A stretch of 47,458 nucleotides of DNA from Nitrospirota bacterium (GTDB lineage Bacteria; Nitrospirota; Thermodesulfovibrionia; Thermodesulfovibrionales; UBA6898): contig JAJRYC010000106.1 in NCBI GenBank assembly GCA_024275975.1, forward strand, positions 1-47,458, written 5' to 3'. Shown here piece after piece: positions 8,305-17,434 of the stretch. Position numbers and translations under genes: made by a program. The notes under the pieces were generated by a model that saw only the letters and a list, made by a program, of their open reading frames with translations, did no database searches and was not told the DNA's origin. The stretch's first letter is position 1; each line of letters starts with the position of its first letter.

Positions 8305-10256
8305 AAAAAGGCGATAAAAACAGACAGAATTACAGAAGGATTGTGCTTGTCGGTACGCCCAACGTCGGAAAAAGCGTCATCTTCGGGCTCCTGACCGGGA
8401 AATACGCCACGGTCTCAAACTACCCCGGCACCACGGTGGAAGTATCTCACGGCAATATCAATCTTGGCGACAAAAAAGTGCTCCTGGTAGACGCCCCGGG
8501 GGTGAACAGCCTTATCCCCATGAGTGAGGACGAACGCGTTACAAGGGACATCCTGCTGAGAGAAGAACCTGGAAGCGTCCTCCTCGTCGCGGATTCCAAA
8601 AATCTAAAGAGAGCGCTGATGCTTCTGATACAGATTGCCGAGATGGGCCTGCCATGCGTTCTTGACATGAACATGGAAGATGAAGCCATGGCGAGGGGAA
8701 TCGAGACCGACTACCGGAAATTGGCGGAGTTACTGGGTATCAGGGTAATAGGCACGGTGGCCCCCCAGCGAAAGGGAATTGCAGGCCTTAAAGATTCGCT
8801 GATCTCGCCGGAAAAACCAAAGATTCAAACAGACTATGGCAAGCTGATGGAAGACTATATAGAAAAAATATCCGCTCTGCTTCCTGATTCTCATATCTCG
8901 AAAAGGGCCATAGCGCTCATGATCCTTGCCAGTGATGAGAGTCTGAAGGACTGGTGCGTGGCGAATCTGGATCCCGGGACATTAGACAGGATAGAGGAAC
9001 TGAGAGACGAAGCCCAGACCGGACATAAAGAGCCCCTCTCGAATATAATCGCCGGCAAAAGGATAGAGCTGGCGGGGAAAATCTTCAATGAAGTCTCGAA
9101 AAAAGGAGAACAGGAGACGGGCCATGCCGCCCGGTGGATAGGGCGACTGTCCATGCATCCGTTCTGGGGTATATTTGTTCTGTTTTTTGTCCTTTTCTTT
9201 TTTTATGAGTTTGTCGGGAGGTTCGGCGCCGGCACACTGGTCAATTTTTTCGAGAAGATTATATTCGGGAAATACCTCGATCCAGGGATAGGGAAGCTGA
9301 CAAGGTATATTATTCCATGGGAATTCGTTCAGGATATGCTAGTCGGACAATACGGACTCTTCACGATGGCGCTGACATATTCCGTAGCGATAATACTTCC
9401 GATAACAGCCACATTCTTTATCGCTTTCGGTATTCTCGAGGACAGCGGGTATCTGCCCAGGATCGCGGTTCTGACGAATAGTTCGTTCGCAAAGATAGGA
9501 CTGAACGGCAAGGCGGTCCTGCCGATGATACTCGGCCTGGGATGCGGTACAATGGCAACAATGACAACGAGGATACTCGAGACCAAAAGAGAGAGAATAA
9601 TAGCGACATTCCTTATAGCGCTGGCTATTCCCTGCTCGGCTCAGCTCGGCATAATTCTGGGCATGCTTGGTTCATACCCCGCGAGGGTGGCGCTTTGGTG
9701 GGGTGGCACGATTCTGTTCGTTCTGATACTTGCCGGATCTATAGCGTCAAAGCTGGTACCGGGAGAAAAAGCCGACTTTTTTCTCGAACTGCCGCCTATC
9801 AGGATACCAAAGATGAAAAATATTTTGCTGAAAACTCTCGGCAGAATCGAATGGTATCTGAAAGAGGCGGTGCCGCTGTTTCTGCTCGGGACCCTGATCC
9901 TGTTCTTCATGGATAAATTAAAGATACTGGGATGGCTCGAATCAATCGCATCCCCTGTTGTCGTGACATTTCTGGGCCTGCCCGAAAAGACTACCGGCGT
10001 GCTGCTTATGGGTTTTCTGAGAAGGGACTACGGCGCCGCGGGGATATTCGATCTTGCAAAACAGGGGCTCCTGAATGACAACCAGATTATTGTAAGCATA
10101 ATAACAATCACGCTCTTCATCCCGTGCCTCGCGAATTTCTTCATGATTATCAAGGAAAGAGGGACAAAAACAGCCCTGTTAATGTTCTCCCTTATATCCA
10201 CCTTTGCCCTGCTCACCGGGGGAGGGGTGAATTTTATACTAAAGATACTCGGATGA
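8286..10256 (+). CDS. feoB: Ferrous iron transport protein B
   Basis: This 656-residue inner-membrane Fe(II) importer has an N-terminal G domain. G1 is GTPNVGKS (23-30), followed by the switch region NYPGTT and G3 DAPG. G4 reads NMED in place of NKxD, a Lys-to-Met variant known in many FeoB proteins. A helical GDI segment follows, then from about residue 290 the polytopic core with two homologous gate blocks (GLGCGTMATMTTR and LLMGFLRRDYGAAG). It overlaps fur by 19 bases, so the two are co-translated. No feoA or feoC is nearby. It ends convergent with pilY1. Confidence 0.97.
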   Translation: MRTAKIKKGDKNRQNYRRIVLVGTPNVGKSVIFGLLTGKYATVSNYPGTTVEVSHGNINLGDKKVLLVDAPGVNSLIPMSEDERVTRDILLREEPGSVLLVADSKNLKRALMLLIQIAEMGLPCVLDMNMEDEAMARGIETDYRKLAELLGIRVIGTVAPQRKGIAGLKDSLISPEKPKIQTDYGKLMEDYIEKISALLPDSHISKRAIALMILASDESLKDWCVANLDPGTLDRIEELRDEAQTGHKEPLSNIIAGKRIELAGKIFNEVSKKGEQETGHAARWIGRLSMHPFWGIFVLFFVLFFFYEFVGRFGAGTLVNFFEKIIFGKYLDPGIGKLTRYIIPWEFVQDMLVGQYGLFTMALTYSVAIILPITATFFIAFGILEDSGYLPRIAVLTNSSFAKIGLNGKAVLPMILGLGCGTMATMTTRILETKRERIIATFLIALAIPCSAQLGIILGMLGSYPARVALWWGGTILFVLILAGSIASKLVPGEKADFFLELPPIRIPKMKNILLKTLGRIEWYLKEAVPLFLLGTLILFFMDKLKILGWLESIASPVVVTFLGLPEKTTGVLLMGFLRRDYGAAGIFDLAKQGLLNDNQIIVSIITITLFIPCLANFFMIIKERGTKTALLMFSLISTFALLTGGGVNFILKILG

Positions 10257-10372
10257 CCCATTGAAATCCTGCTGTTTCAACCGTCACAACGTTCCATTTG
10301 CCTGACCATAAAAAAAGAGCAGGGGAACGGCGCTGACGGTCGCCCCCCCTAAGATTTCGGACGAAAAGCCCT

Positions 10373-11749
10373 CTATTTCTTCTGGATATGGATAGGTAAA
10401 TCAACCGCAGGAGGAGGCACCATTATGAGAAGACCCTGGTCCGGAGGCGGAACACCTTCAATCGCCGTTGTTCTCCTGTTTCCTCTACCGCTGAATGTAG
10501 GTTTCGAGTCCGGTTCCCCCGGCTTGGTTTCTCTTAAATCCAACTCTTTTATAGCTCCCGTCGAGACCTGCAGAAGGGCCTTGCCTCTCAATGAAACCGA
10601 GCCTCCGGTTTTATAATCAACAGCCCAGATATATGTTGAGCCTCCATAACTGCAGATATCCATTTTTGGATCAAAACTTGTGAAAAAAACCGCCCCGTTT
10701 GGAATAGCCACGGGATCCGTTATGACCCTCTCGGCGGTCGTGCCGTCAAGATCGATATACCAGCCGTGTTTGATGTCATCCTCGCCTACCACTGTTGTTG
10801 TCTGGTCCGTCAGTGTGCCTTTGTCAACCGTCAATCCGGTGTCAGTCAGGCATACCGAGCAGAAGTAACTGCTCAGGGATGTATCCTTGGTGCATGATGC
10901 TGTCACCGCCGTCAGGCAGGGCTCCTTTATGCCGTACAGTCTGCGCTGGCTGAGACTGTCATCACCCTTGAAGAAGTATCTGCCCGTGCCGAAAAAGAGC
11001 CTGCCGGATGTTATGGTTTTTCCTTTTTTAGTGCTATAGCTGGTGAGATGGGTGACGCCAGAGGTTGTTGAGCCTGTATTCTCTATGACATGGCTCCAGG
11101 CCCATTTGTCCGGATTAAGCGCGGTGTTCGCCCAGGCAGAGGCGGTCCCGGTGCGGTCCTCTCCCGTGACCAGCCTGATGACTCCACCCTCTGTCCATTG
11201 CGTCGTCGCAGTGGGCTTGGCATCCTCGGACTTTGTATAACCTATATAAATCACGTCGTCCTGGTAGTCAAGGTCATAGTCCGCAGCGGCGGTAAAGAGG
11301 GAGCCGCCAAAGGCATTGGTAATGCCTGTGTCAATGGTCCTCACCAGCGAGCCGTCCTTAACGTCAACCACAAAGAGTTTCAGGTTCTGGTCGGAGTAGC
11401 CTTTGAACTGGTGTTCCACTGTATCTATCGGACCGGTAGGACCGGACGCGAAGATCGCGAACCATCTGCCGTTCCTGTCCTTGTCAGGCAAGTTGGCGGC
11501 TGTTTCGCTTCTCGCGTTTATCCTGATTATGGCCGGGCCAGTTGACGCAAAGCCCAGGCCGGGGGCGGAAAATTCCCAGAGAAGTTCCGGATTCGCGAGG
11601 TCTGTTATATCAAGAGCGAAATATGATGAGTAGCCTTCGCCGTCAACGGGTGTCTGCACACCGTAGGCGCTGGCGGTCGCCGAGTCCTGACAGGCCCCAC
11701 CCAGTCTCATGCCGCCGATGAGCACCGTCCTCCAGCTCGCGTTTGTGGA
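10373..11749 (-). pseudogene. pilY1: pilY1, C-terminal segment after in-frame TAA
   Basis: The segment continues the pilY1 frame directly after the TAA at 11750-11752. It begins with STNASWRTVLIGGMRLGG, the conserved entry to the PilY1 beta-propeller (in the family ...WRTVLVGG...YFALD). The propeller follows: YFALDITDLANPELLWEF, a calcium-type Asp cluster (DYDLDYQDDVIYIG) and FFGTGRYFF. The family function is calcium-dependent control of type IV pilus extension and retraction, with adhesion. If the stop is real, this part could be made only by reinitiation (ATG at 11725) or readthrough. The full frame 10373-14938 would give 1521 residues. Confidence 0.85.
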
Positions 11750-14700
11750 TTATTTGTCACAGTCCCAGTAATTTTCCTTGGTGCAGCCGGTTTTTCCGAT
11801 GCTGGCGTCAAAAATAGTCGGGGTGGCGTCAACATAATACAGGTGGCAGTAGTCGGTATCCATGAGGTATTTAAGATACGGCAGGGCGCCCTTAGGTATA
11901 AACGCCCACTCCTCCCTGCCAAGCTCAGAGCCTTTAAGTACGGCCTTTTTCTCCGGATTAAGCAGATCCAGGGTAATCCCGAGTGCGCCGAGTTTAAAGG
12001 CATGCAGCATCCCATCGTTGCCCCCCGCGAAGACCATGCCGGTGCCATAAGCCTCACCTTCAATGACTTTGCCCCTGTTCTTATATGTGTCGGAGCTGCG
12101 GGTGAAACCCTTATAGGTCTGGTCCTCGTATGCGCCATCATAATTGTTCAATGGGATCCAGGAGACAATCCTCGGCGTAGAGTATATTATGTCTCCGAGT
12201 TTCCATACACCGGACTTCCCATTAAATGTTACCGTCCTGTTTCTTGGCAGTTTGCATGTGCCGCCGACCGAAGCACAGGGCGTATCATCTTCGCATTCAA
12301 CACTATAGTCGTTTGCGCACCGGCCGCCGTCGTCGCCGCGTATATAATCAATAGTCCATTTCGCCTCATCCTCATCACCCGCCACCGCAGTATTCAGGAA
12401 GGGCTGGAGGGCCGACACATTTGCCGCGACCGCATCAAAGACGTCGAGAGTGCTGTCGTCATCTATGTTCGTATAGATCGTCCTGGGGTCTGCACTAAGA
12501 TCCCTTTCATGCAGCATGCTCCCTGATTCCCAGAGGTAGTTTATATCTTCAAGTTCAACATTAGGATACAACAGATCACCTACCTCGCCAAGACTGTCGG
12601 AGTCATAAAGGTTTACAACCGTCTTGTTTTCGGCTTTATCAAAGTCAAATCTCACCACATAATCTTCCGCAAGTTCCAGCTCCCTGTCTAAATCCGAATC
12701 CTCTCTGATTGTACTGTTTGCGACTCTCGGGTCTAAATAGTACCAGAGATTTAACAAGGTGCTCGTCCAGCTGATTTCCAGGTCGGCAAACCTCCTTTTT
12801 GGATAAAAGACCGCCTGCACAAGGTTGGCGCCGCTCCCCTCGCCCGATGCAAGAACGGAAGCAGCTGTGCCTGAAGAAGCATGCTTAACAATATCGGAAA
12901 TGGCCGAGATCAATGCGGTCTCAAGTTCATCTCCCTCGGACGCCTCATAATAATTATCGGGGAGACCGTCCCTGTCTTCATCCCATTCCCTGCATTCCTT
13001 GTCCCATACGGACGCTGGATCACACGGTGAGGCGGGCAGCACGGCGCTTCTGCTGTCTAACGCTAAATCAACGTCATTTTTGCCGTAGGGCCATGTGTTG
13101 ACGTCAAAGTCCGAGAATCCGCCATACAGGGCTATCTGCCGCATAGAGTTCCTACCCCTACCCTCTGAACCGAAGATAAAGACCGAGTAATAATTCAATT
13201 TCTGGTCACCGGCTATATCGGGCCGCACATCTTCGGTATGACCTTTATGAGCTATCTGATCTGGATCATTGCCGATATTCCACTCTCCGTCGGAGATCAG
13301 TAGGACGAAAGTCTCTCTGCATGGGACCGGTGTTCCGTCATCATACCAGGGGTCTAGGATTGAGCCTTTTGAAGACCCTATAAAGCTGGAGTTACCGCAA
13401 TTGCTATTATCATTAGACTGGCTGCAATAATCCCTTGCTTCATCCAGAGCGGGGCCTGTAGGCGTGCCTGCATAAGGTGCTTCGGTCTGGACCGCATCCA
13501 CGAGCTTAGCCATGGTTCCACCTTTGATTCCGACCCTCATGCAACCTTTTTTGTACTGGGCGTATACCATGAGACCGAACCTCGGAGCGCCTTCATCGAA
13601 AATCCCGTCATAGTCCACATCGGCCATTTTCTGTATGACCCCTCTCCTCTCCTTGTCCGGCAGGTCCACCTTTATTTCGGCTGCAGAGAGGGTGCCCAGC
13701 TTGCATGGATTGCTGACACAATATATAAATTCGTCATACTCGGCGGTCCCAAGTGATACGGACGAATAGGAGGATGCCGCCATGCCGACCAGCACGGCCG
13801 CGGGCATACTGACGGTTGTACTGCTGTGTTGCGTCCAGCTCTGACCATCGGAAGAATAGAACGCAGTAAAAGTATCCCCGGTGCGTACAAGACGCACCCA
13901 TACTGGATAGCTGATAGTTACGTAACTACCTAATATATCTGTACTGCCTCCATCTGATGTTCTGCTGGAGAACTGAAGGCCCGAAAGGTTTGTCGCCATC
14001 GCTTTAACATGCCTGCTGCCTGCGCTGTTATCGGCGCGAACCATCAGGCCCGCTTTCGCATATGTCTGACCAGTCTCTGTGGGCGGGGTGATTATACGCA
14101 GCCTTACATCGAAGTCCCCGCTGAGGGTCTGGTGGATATAGCGAAATTCGTCACTGGAGCCCCACATGGTGGTGCCGTCCGCCTGGACCGAAAGAATGCC
14201 GCCGGCCTCTGACTGGCTGCCGGCGATGCCTGTGCCGATGTCTTCAGCCGTCCATTTACTGTCGAGGGTACCGTTATCGAAATTATCCGAGTACAGGCTG
14301 TCGGGAGTACAGGCGCCCGGGGGTTCATAATTGCTTATCGTCAGTTTGTGGTCAAGATCCGGAAATACCCCGCCTGAAACATTAAAGGTACAATACAGAT
14401 CAGGATCGGAGAACGTCCAAAGGCCGCCTTCTCCCCCCAAGGTATGTACGGTCCCCTGCTGGGCGAGGGATTTGCCCCCGATAAGCGCTTTTCTGAGAAG
14501 GTCTATCCTGGACATGGTGCTCCAGTTCAGCAGATTGCCGGGGATACAGTCGGGACCTCCGATATTATCACTGTAAGAGCATAAGTCATTCTCCTCAAAT
14601 TTCGCACCCGAATACAGATAATACTTATCGGTCTTGAATAAGCCGTAATAGTCCCTCCCCGCGTCATAATTGTACTGGGGGCTGGTCTGACCGTCAATGG

Positions 14701-14938
14701 TCCCGCATTTCGCCCGCTTACTGGAATACCCTCCAAAAGTACACCCAAGATATGCGGGGAATTGCATGCTTCCCGATTCATCCAGGACAAGAAGGACATT
14801 GGGGGCGACAGGATTGGTAATAAAAGGCGGAACAACACAATAGTCATTCATGGTTTGCGCATCGGCCCGCGACGCAAAAACCGGGAAGAGTATTGTAACA
14901 ATCAACAAAAATATCTCTGCTCTGAAATTCATTTTCAT
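11750..14938 (-). CDS. pilY1: Type IV pilus tip adhesin PilY1/PilC, N-terminal 1062 residues
   Basis: A signal peptide (residues 1-27, ending RADA) is followed by a von Willebrand A-like domain with a MIDAS motif, NVLLVLDESGSM. A later VWA segment reads TFVLLISDGEWNIGN. Within the VWA region, about residues 215-410 form an inserted beta-sandwich (DNFDNGTLDSKW ... GLMVRADNSAGSRHVKAMATN ... VWVRLVRTGDTFTAFYSSDG) resembling DUF1349/LamG-like modules. This is unusual for PilY1. The Cys-rich stretch and the start of the propeller follow, up to the in-frame TAA at 11750. The ribosome binding site is GGAGGGGCGG. It lies 15 bases after a small exported protein and shares its sigma-54 promoter. No other pilus genes are in the window. 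Confidence 0.88.
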   Translation of the reverse strand: MKMNFRAEIFLLIVTILFPVFASRADAQTMNDYCVVPPFITNPVAPNVLLVLDESGSMQFPAYLGCTFGGYSSKRAKCGTIDGQTSPQYNYDAGRDYYGLFKTDKYYLYSGAKFEENDLCSYSDNIGGPDCIPGNLLNWSTMSRIDLLRKALIGGKSLAQQGTVHTLGGEGGLWTFSDPDLYCTFNVSGGVFPDLDHKLTISNYEPPGACTPDSLYSDNFDNGTLDSKWTAEDIGTGIAGSQSEAGGILSVQADGTTMWGSSDEFRYIHQTLSGDFDVRLRIITPPTETGQTYAKAGLMVRADNSAGSRHVKAMATNLSGLQFSSRTSDGGSTDILGSYVTISYPVWVRLVRTGDTFTAFYSSDGQSWTQHSSTTVSMPAAVLVGMAASSYSSVSLGTAEYDEFIYCVSNPCKLGTLSAAEIKVDLPDKERRGVIQKMADVDYDGIFDEGAPRFGLMVYAQYKKGCMRVGIKGGTMAKLVDAVQTEAPYAGTPTGPALDEARDYCSQSNDNSNCGNSSFIGSSKGSILDPWYDDGTPVPCRETFVLLISDGEWNIGNDPDQIAHKGHTEDVRPDIAGDQKLNYYSVFIFGSEGRGRNSMRQIALYGGFSDFDVNTWPYGKNDVDLALDSRSAVLPASPCDPASVWDKECREWDEDRDGLPDNYYEASEGDELETALISAISDIVKHASSGTAASVLASGEGSGANLVQAVFYPKRRFADLEISWTSTLLNLWYYLDPRVANSTIREDSDLDRELELAEDYVVRFDFDKAENKTVVNLYDSDSLGEVGDLLYPNVELEDINYLWESGSMLHERDLSADPRTIYTNIDDDSTLDVFDAVAANVSALQPFLNTAVAGDEDEAKWTIDYIRGDDGGRCANDYSVECEDDTPCASVGGTCKLPRNRTVTFNGKSGVWKLGDIIYSTPRIVSWIPLNNYDGAYEDQTYKGFTRSSDTYKNRGKVIEGEAYGTGMVFAGGNDGMLHAFKLGALGITLDLLNPEKKAVLKGSELGREEWAFIPKGALPYLKYLMDTDYCHLYYVDATPTIFDASIGKTGCTKENYWDCDK

Positions 14939-14953
14939 CTTATCCGCCCCTCC

Positions 14954-15316
14954 CTATTGAGCAAACCTCATGGCCTTTATCTTCCTGACACATCCGGCGT
15001 CTCTGTCAAAAAACAGGATCACCCTTTCAGCCACATCTATGTCCTTAAAGGGTATCCGCCCGCCTCCCTTGGTGAAAAGCTTAACACCACTGCAGAGCTT
15101 ATATTCGAAATCATCCACCACAATTTTATCCCTTGCGTATTCATTCATCTCACCGCTAATTATCGAATCCGAAGCCACCTCCATGTCTGCAGCCTCCTCG
15201 GCGTGGGCATTACCGGACATCATCTCCCTTGCCGCTGAAAGATCTGCGGACGAAATCAGCATCAGGACCATCCCGCTACATGCAATTATCACCTTAAACA
15301 TCTTTTCTGTCATCAT
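14954..15316 (-). CDS. Small exported protein of the pilY1 operon
   Basis: This 120-residue protein has an N-terminal signal sequence (hydrophobic IIACSGMVLMLISSADLSA). The mature part has an acidic linker and a C-terminal beta-rich domain (IVVDDFEYKLCSG, FKDIDVAERVILFFD) with two Cys residues that could form a disulfide. I do not recognise a named family. Its position directly upstream of pilY1 and behind the only visible promoter suggests a periplasmic partner of the pilus adhesin. AAGGAG precedes the first of two near-adjacent ATGs. Confidence 0.7.
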   Translation of the reverse strand: MMTEKMFKVIIACSGMVLMLISSADLSAAREMMSGNAHAEEAADMEVASDSIISGEMNEYARDKIVVDDFEYKLCSGVKLFTKGGGRIPFKDIDVAERVILFFDRDAGCVRKIKAMRFAQ

Positions 15317-15362
15317 TTCAGACTCCTTATTGTTCGGTTTTCTATTTATCCAAGACTAATAA

Positions 15363-15378
15363 TGCAAGATTAGTGCCC
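15363..15378 (-). promoter_or_regulatory. Sigma-54 (RpoN) promoter of the pilY1 operon
   Basis: The minus strand reads GGGCACTAATCTTGCA, matching TGGCACGNNNNTTGCW at all but two positions (T1 to G and G7 to T) with exact GG to GC spacing. The predicted start near 15351 leaves a leader of about 35 bases before the small exported protein. RpoN control of pilus genes is well established in other bacteria; here it is inferred. Confidence 0.7.
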
Positions 15379-15451
15379 GGAAAAGTTTCTTTATTTTTCA
15401 TGGGGATTACAATTCAGGAGATGAAGAAAATGCAGTTCACTCTACAAATTG

Positions 15452-15465
15452 TGTAATGAATTACA
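15452..15465. promoter_or_regulatory. Palindromic upstream activator site candidate
   Basis: TGTAATGAATTACA is a 14-base perfect palindrome centred about 85 bases upstream of the sigma-54 promoter. The half-site ATTACAAT occurs again at 15406-15413. This spacing suits an enhancer-binding protein. The region from 15317 to 15565 holds no gene. Confidence 0.45.
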
Positions 15466-15565
15466 ATATTTTGACAATCAGAAAGATACGGACGGTCAGC
15501 CCTTTGCTTGATAACAGGTTTATCCGGGTCTGTTCCGGAATTCGGTTGAGGCGGGAATATATACT

Positions 15566-15602
15566 AAAAAAAACCTTTTATCATGCCGGATAATCCGGCA
15601 TG
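15566..15602 (-). terminator. Terminator of the rnf operon
   Basis: On the minus strand, just past the rnfB stop, a perfect 9-base stem (CATGCCGGA / TCCGGCATG, 15582-15602) with a 3-base loop is followed by TAAAAGG and eight T residues (15566-15573). It separates rnf from the pilY1 operon. Confidence 0.75.
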
Positions 15603-15618
15603 AACTATAAGATATCAG

Positions 15619-16788
15619 CTATGCGGCTTCATCAGCCTTTTTCTTCTTTTTCTCAGCGGCTGCGGCAAAGACCTCACGTGCGTTAAAGGTGCCGTCAATC
15701 GCCTGAACATGGCATTTTGCAGTGCAGATACCACAGCCGATACATTTGTCCTTGTCGATCAGGTGCATTTTCTTTAGTTCACCCGATGGCGCGTCAACGG
15801 GACAGACCTTCACGCATATCTGGCATCCGATACAGCTTTCGAGGACAGACGCCTTCGGTCTGAGAGGCAGGAATTCCGTAATGGCTTTTGTGGGACATTT
15901 CGCTACGCAAAGGCCGCATACCCGGCATCTGCTTAGATCGATCACTGATAAGCTCTTCTGAACTGAAGGAGCATCGAACGGACATATTTTTACGCATATG
16001 CCGCAGCCTATGCATCCGGCGTCACAGTTCTTCTTTGTATCGCCACCCTTGTCATTTGAACGGCAGGTGACCAGCACTGTTTTGGAAGCAGGCACGACCT
16101 CTATCACTCTTTTAGGACAGGCCTGCTCACACTTTTTGCAGCCCGTGCATTTTGTAATATCCACTACAGGAAGTCCGTTCTCCCCCATGGAGAGCGCTCC
16201 GAACACACATGACGCCACACATGTCCCGTATCCAAGGCATCCGTATACGCATGCCTTGTCCCCGCCGCCGACAAGCACAGCCGCCCGGCAGTCTTTTACA
16301 CCCTCGTACTCAAATCTTCTCCTGGAGTTGTTTTCACCTCCATTACAGAGCACCCTTGCAAACTGAGGCTCCATCTCCCCAGCCTCTTTTCCCGTAATTT
16401 TGGCGATGGCCTCCGCCGACGCCGCTCCGCCCGGGGAACAGAGACTCGGCGAAACAGCAGGGTCAGACACAACGGCTTCCGCATACTGCCTGCAACCGGC
16501 GTATCCGCATGCGCCGCAGTGCGCGTGCGCAACAAAGTCCAGGACCTGGTCAACACGCGGGTCCACCTTTACAGAGAACCTCTTGGCTGCGTAAGCCAAT
16601 CCAAGACCGAAAACAACACCTATACCAGTCAGAAATATTGCCGTGAATTTCAGAAGAGGGATCAAATCCACATGCTCTTTCGCCTCAACTCCTCCGCCCA
16701 CGCCGACGAGCGGCAATGGGAGATGATTGGCCATCATCTGTATCAGGTCGAAAATCCCTGCTAGTATCTGTATCACTGAATCGAACAT
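15619..16788 (-). CDS. rnfB: Rnf complex iron-sulfur subunit RnfB
   Basis: RnfB is the ferredoxin-accepting subunit of the ion-translocating ferredoxin:NAD oxidoreductase. An N-terminal membrane segment (about residues 47-67) precedes the Fe-S domain with CGACGYAGCRQYA. Several ferredoxin-type CxxCxxCxxxC motifs follow (CTGCKKCEQACP, CIGCGICVKICP, CRVCGLCVAKCP, CIGCQICVKVCP, CIGCGICTAKC). The protein has 389 residues, longer than enterobacterial RnfB because of the extra ferredoxin modules, and ends in a Lys-rich tail. It is last in the rnf operon, 37 bases after rnfA, with GAGGTGA upstream. It ends in TAG. Confidence 0.95.
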   Translation of the reverse strand: MFDSVIQILAGIFDLIQMMANHLPLPLVGVGGGVEAKEHVDLIPLLKFTAIFLTGIGVVFGLGLAYAAKRFSVKVDPRVDQVLDFVAHAHCGACGYAGCRQYAEAVVSDPAVSPSLCSPGGAASAEAIAKITGKEAGEMEPQFARVLCNGGENNSRRRFEYEGVKDCRAAVLVGGGDKACVYGCLGYGTCVASCVFGALSMGENGLPVVDITKCTGCKKCEQACPKRVIEVVPASKTVLVTCRSNDKGGDTKKNCDAGCIGCGICVKICPFDAPSVQKSLSVIDLSRCRVCGLCVAKCPTKAITEFLPLRPKASVLESCIGCQICVKVCPVDAPSGELKKMHLIDKDKCIGCGICTAKCHVQAIDGTFNAREVFAAAAEKKKKKADEAA

Positions 16789-16825
16789 CAGGTCACCTCA
16801 ATGTTAAGCTTGCACTTTTTATTTA

Positions 16826-17413
16826 TTATAATGTTATAAGTCCTGAGAATCCCGTGAACGCCAGTGCTATGAGCGCTGCGGTTATAAATGATATCGGCAG
16901 TCCCCTGAACGGCCTCGGCACGTCAGCCAGTTCGAGTTTTTCACGAATGCTCGCCATTATAACAAGTGCCAGGGCGAAGCCAAGGCCGGAGCCCAGTCCG
17001 AAGGCAAGACTCTCGATGAAATTATAGCCTTCTCCCGCGTTTATCAGGGGCACGGCGATGATTATACAGTTTGTCGTAATAAGGGCAAGATAGACTCCAA
17101 GCTTGAAATACATCCCCGGACTCACTTTCCTCATTATCGTATCCGCTGACTGGACGAACGCAGCAACAACCCCGATGAAGATAATTATCTTAAGAAAGGT
17201 TATATCAAGGGGTATCATTATATATTTGAACACAACCCAGCTTAATGCGGCGCTTATCATCATAACAGCCGTAAACGTTATGCTCATACCGACAGCCGTA
17301 TCCATCTTCTTCGTAACCCCGAAGAAGATACAGAGTCCCAGAAATCTTGTAAAAACAAAATTGTTTATCACTGATGCCGCGATTATCAACTCAAACAGCT
17401 TACCGAAGTCCAT
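16826..17413 (-). CDS. rnfA: Rnf complex membrane subunit RnfA
   Basis: This 195-residue membrane protein has six predicted helices. It starts MDFGKLFELIIAASVINNFVF and contains FLGLCIFFGV, conserved in RnfA/NqrE. RnfA and RnfE form an antiparallel pair in the membrane that carries electrons and ions (Na+ or H+). GGAGG precedes the ATG. It lies 21 bases after rnfE and 37 before rnfB. Confidence 0.95.
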   Translation of the reverse strand: MDFGKLFELIIAASVINNFVFTRFLGLCIFFGVTKKMDTAVGMSITFTAVMMISAALSWVVFKYIMIPLDITFLKIIIFIGVVAAFVQSADTIMRKVSPGMYFKLGVYLALITTNCIIIAVPLINAGEGYNFIESLAFGLGSGLGFALALVIMASIREKLELADVPRPFRGLPISFITAALIALAFTGFSGLITL

Positions 17414-17434
17414 CTTTTACCTCCTGAAAATATG

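Noticed and set aside
8286-10256. Defective FeoB G4 motif (NMED)
   Set aside because: Met in place of Lys at this position is a known natural variant in many FeoB proteins, so it is not treated as a lesion.
15317-15618. Cyclic-di-GMP (GEMM) riboswitch before the pilus-adhesin operon
   Set aside because: Such riboswitches occur before pilus genes in some related bacteria, but the conserved core is not seen here. The sigma-54 promoter explains the region better.
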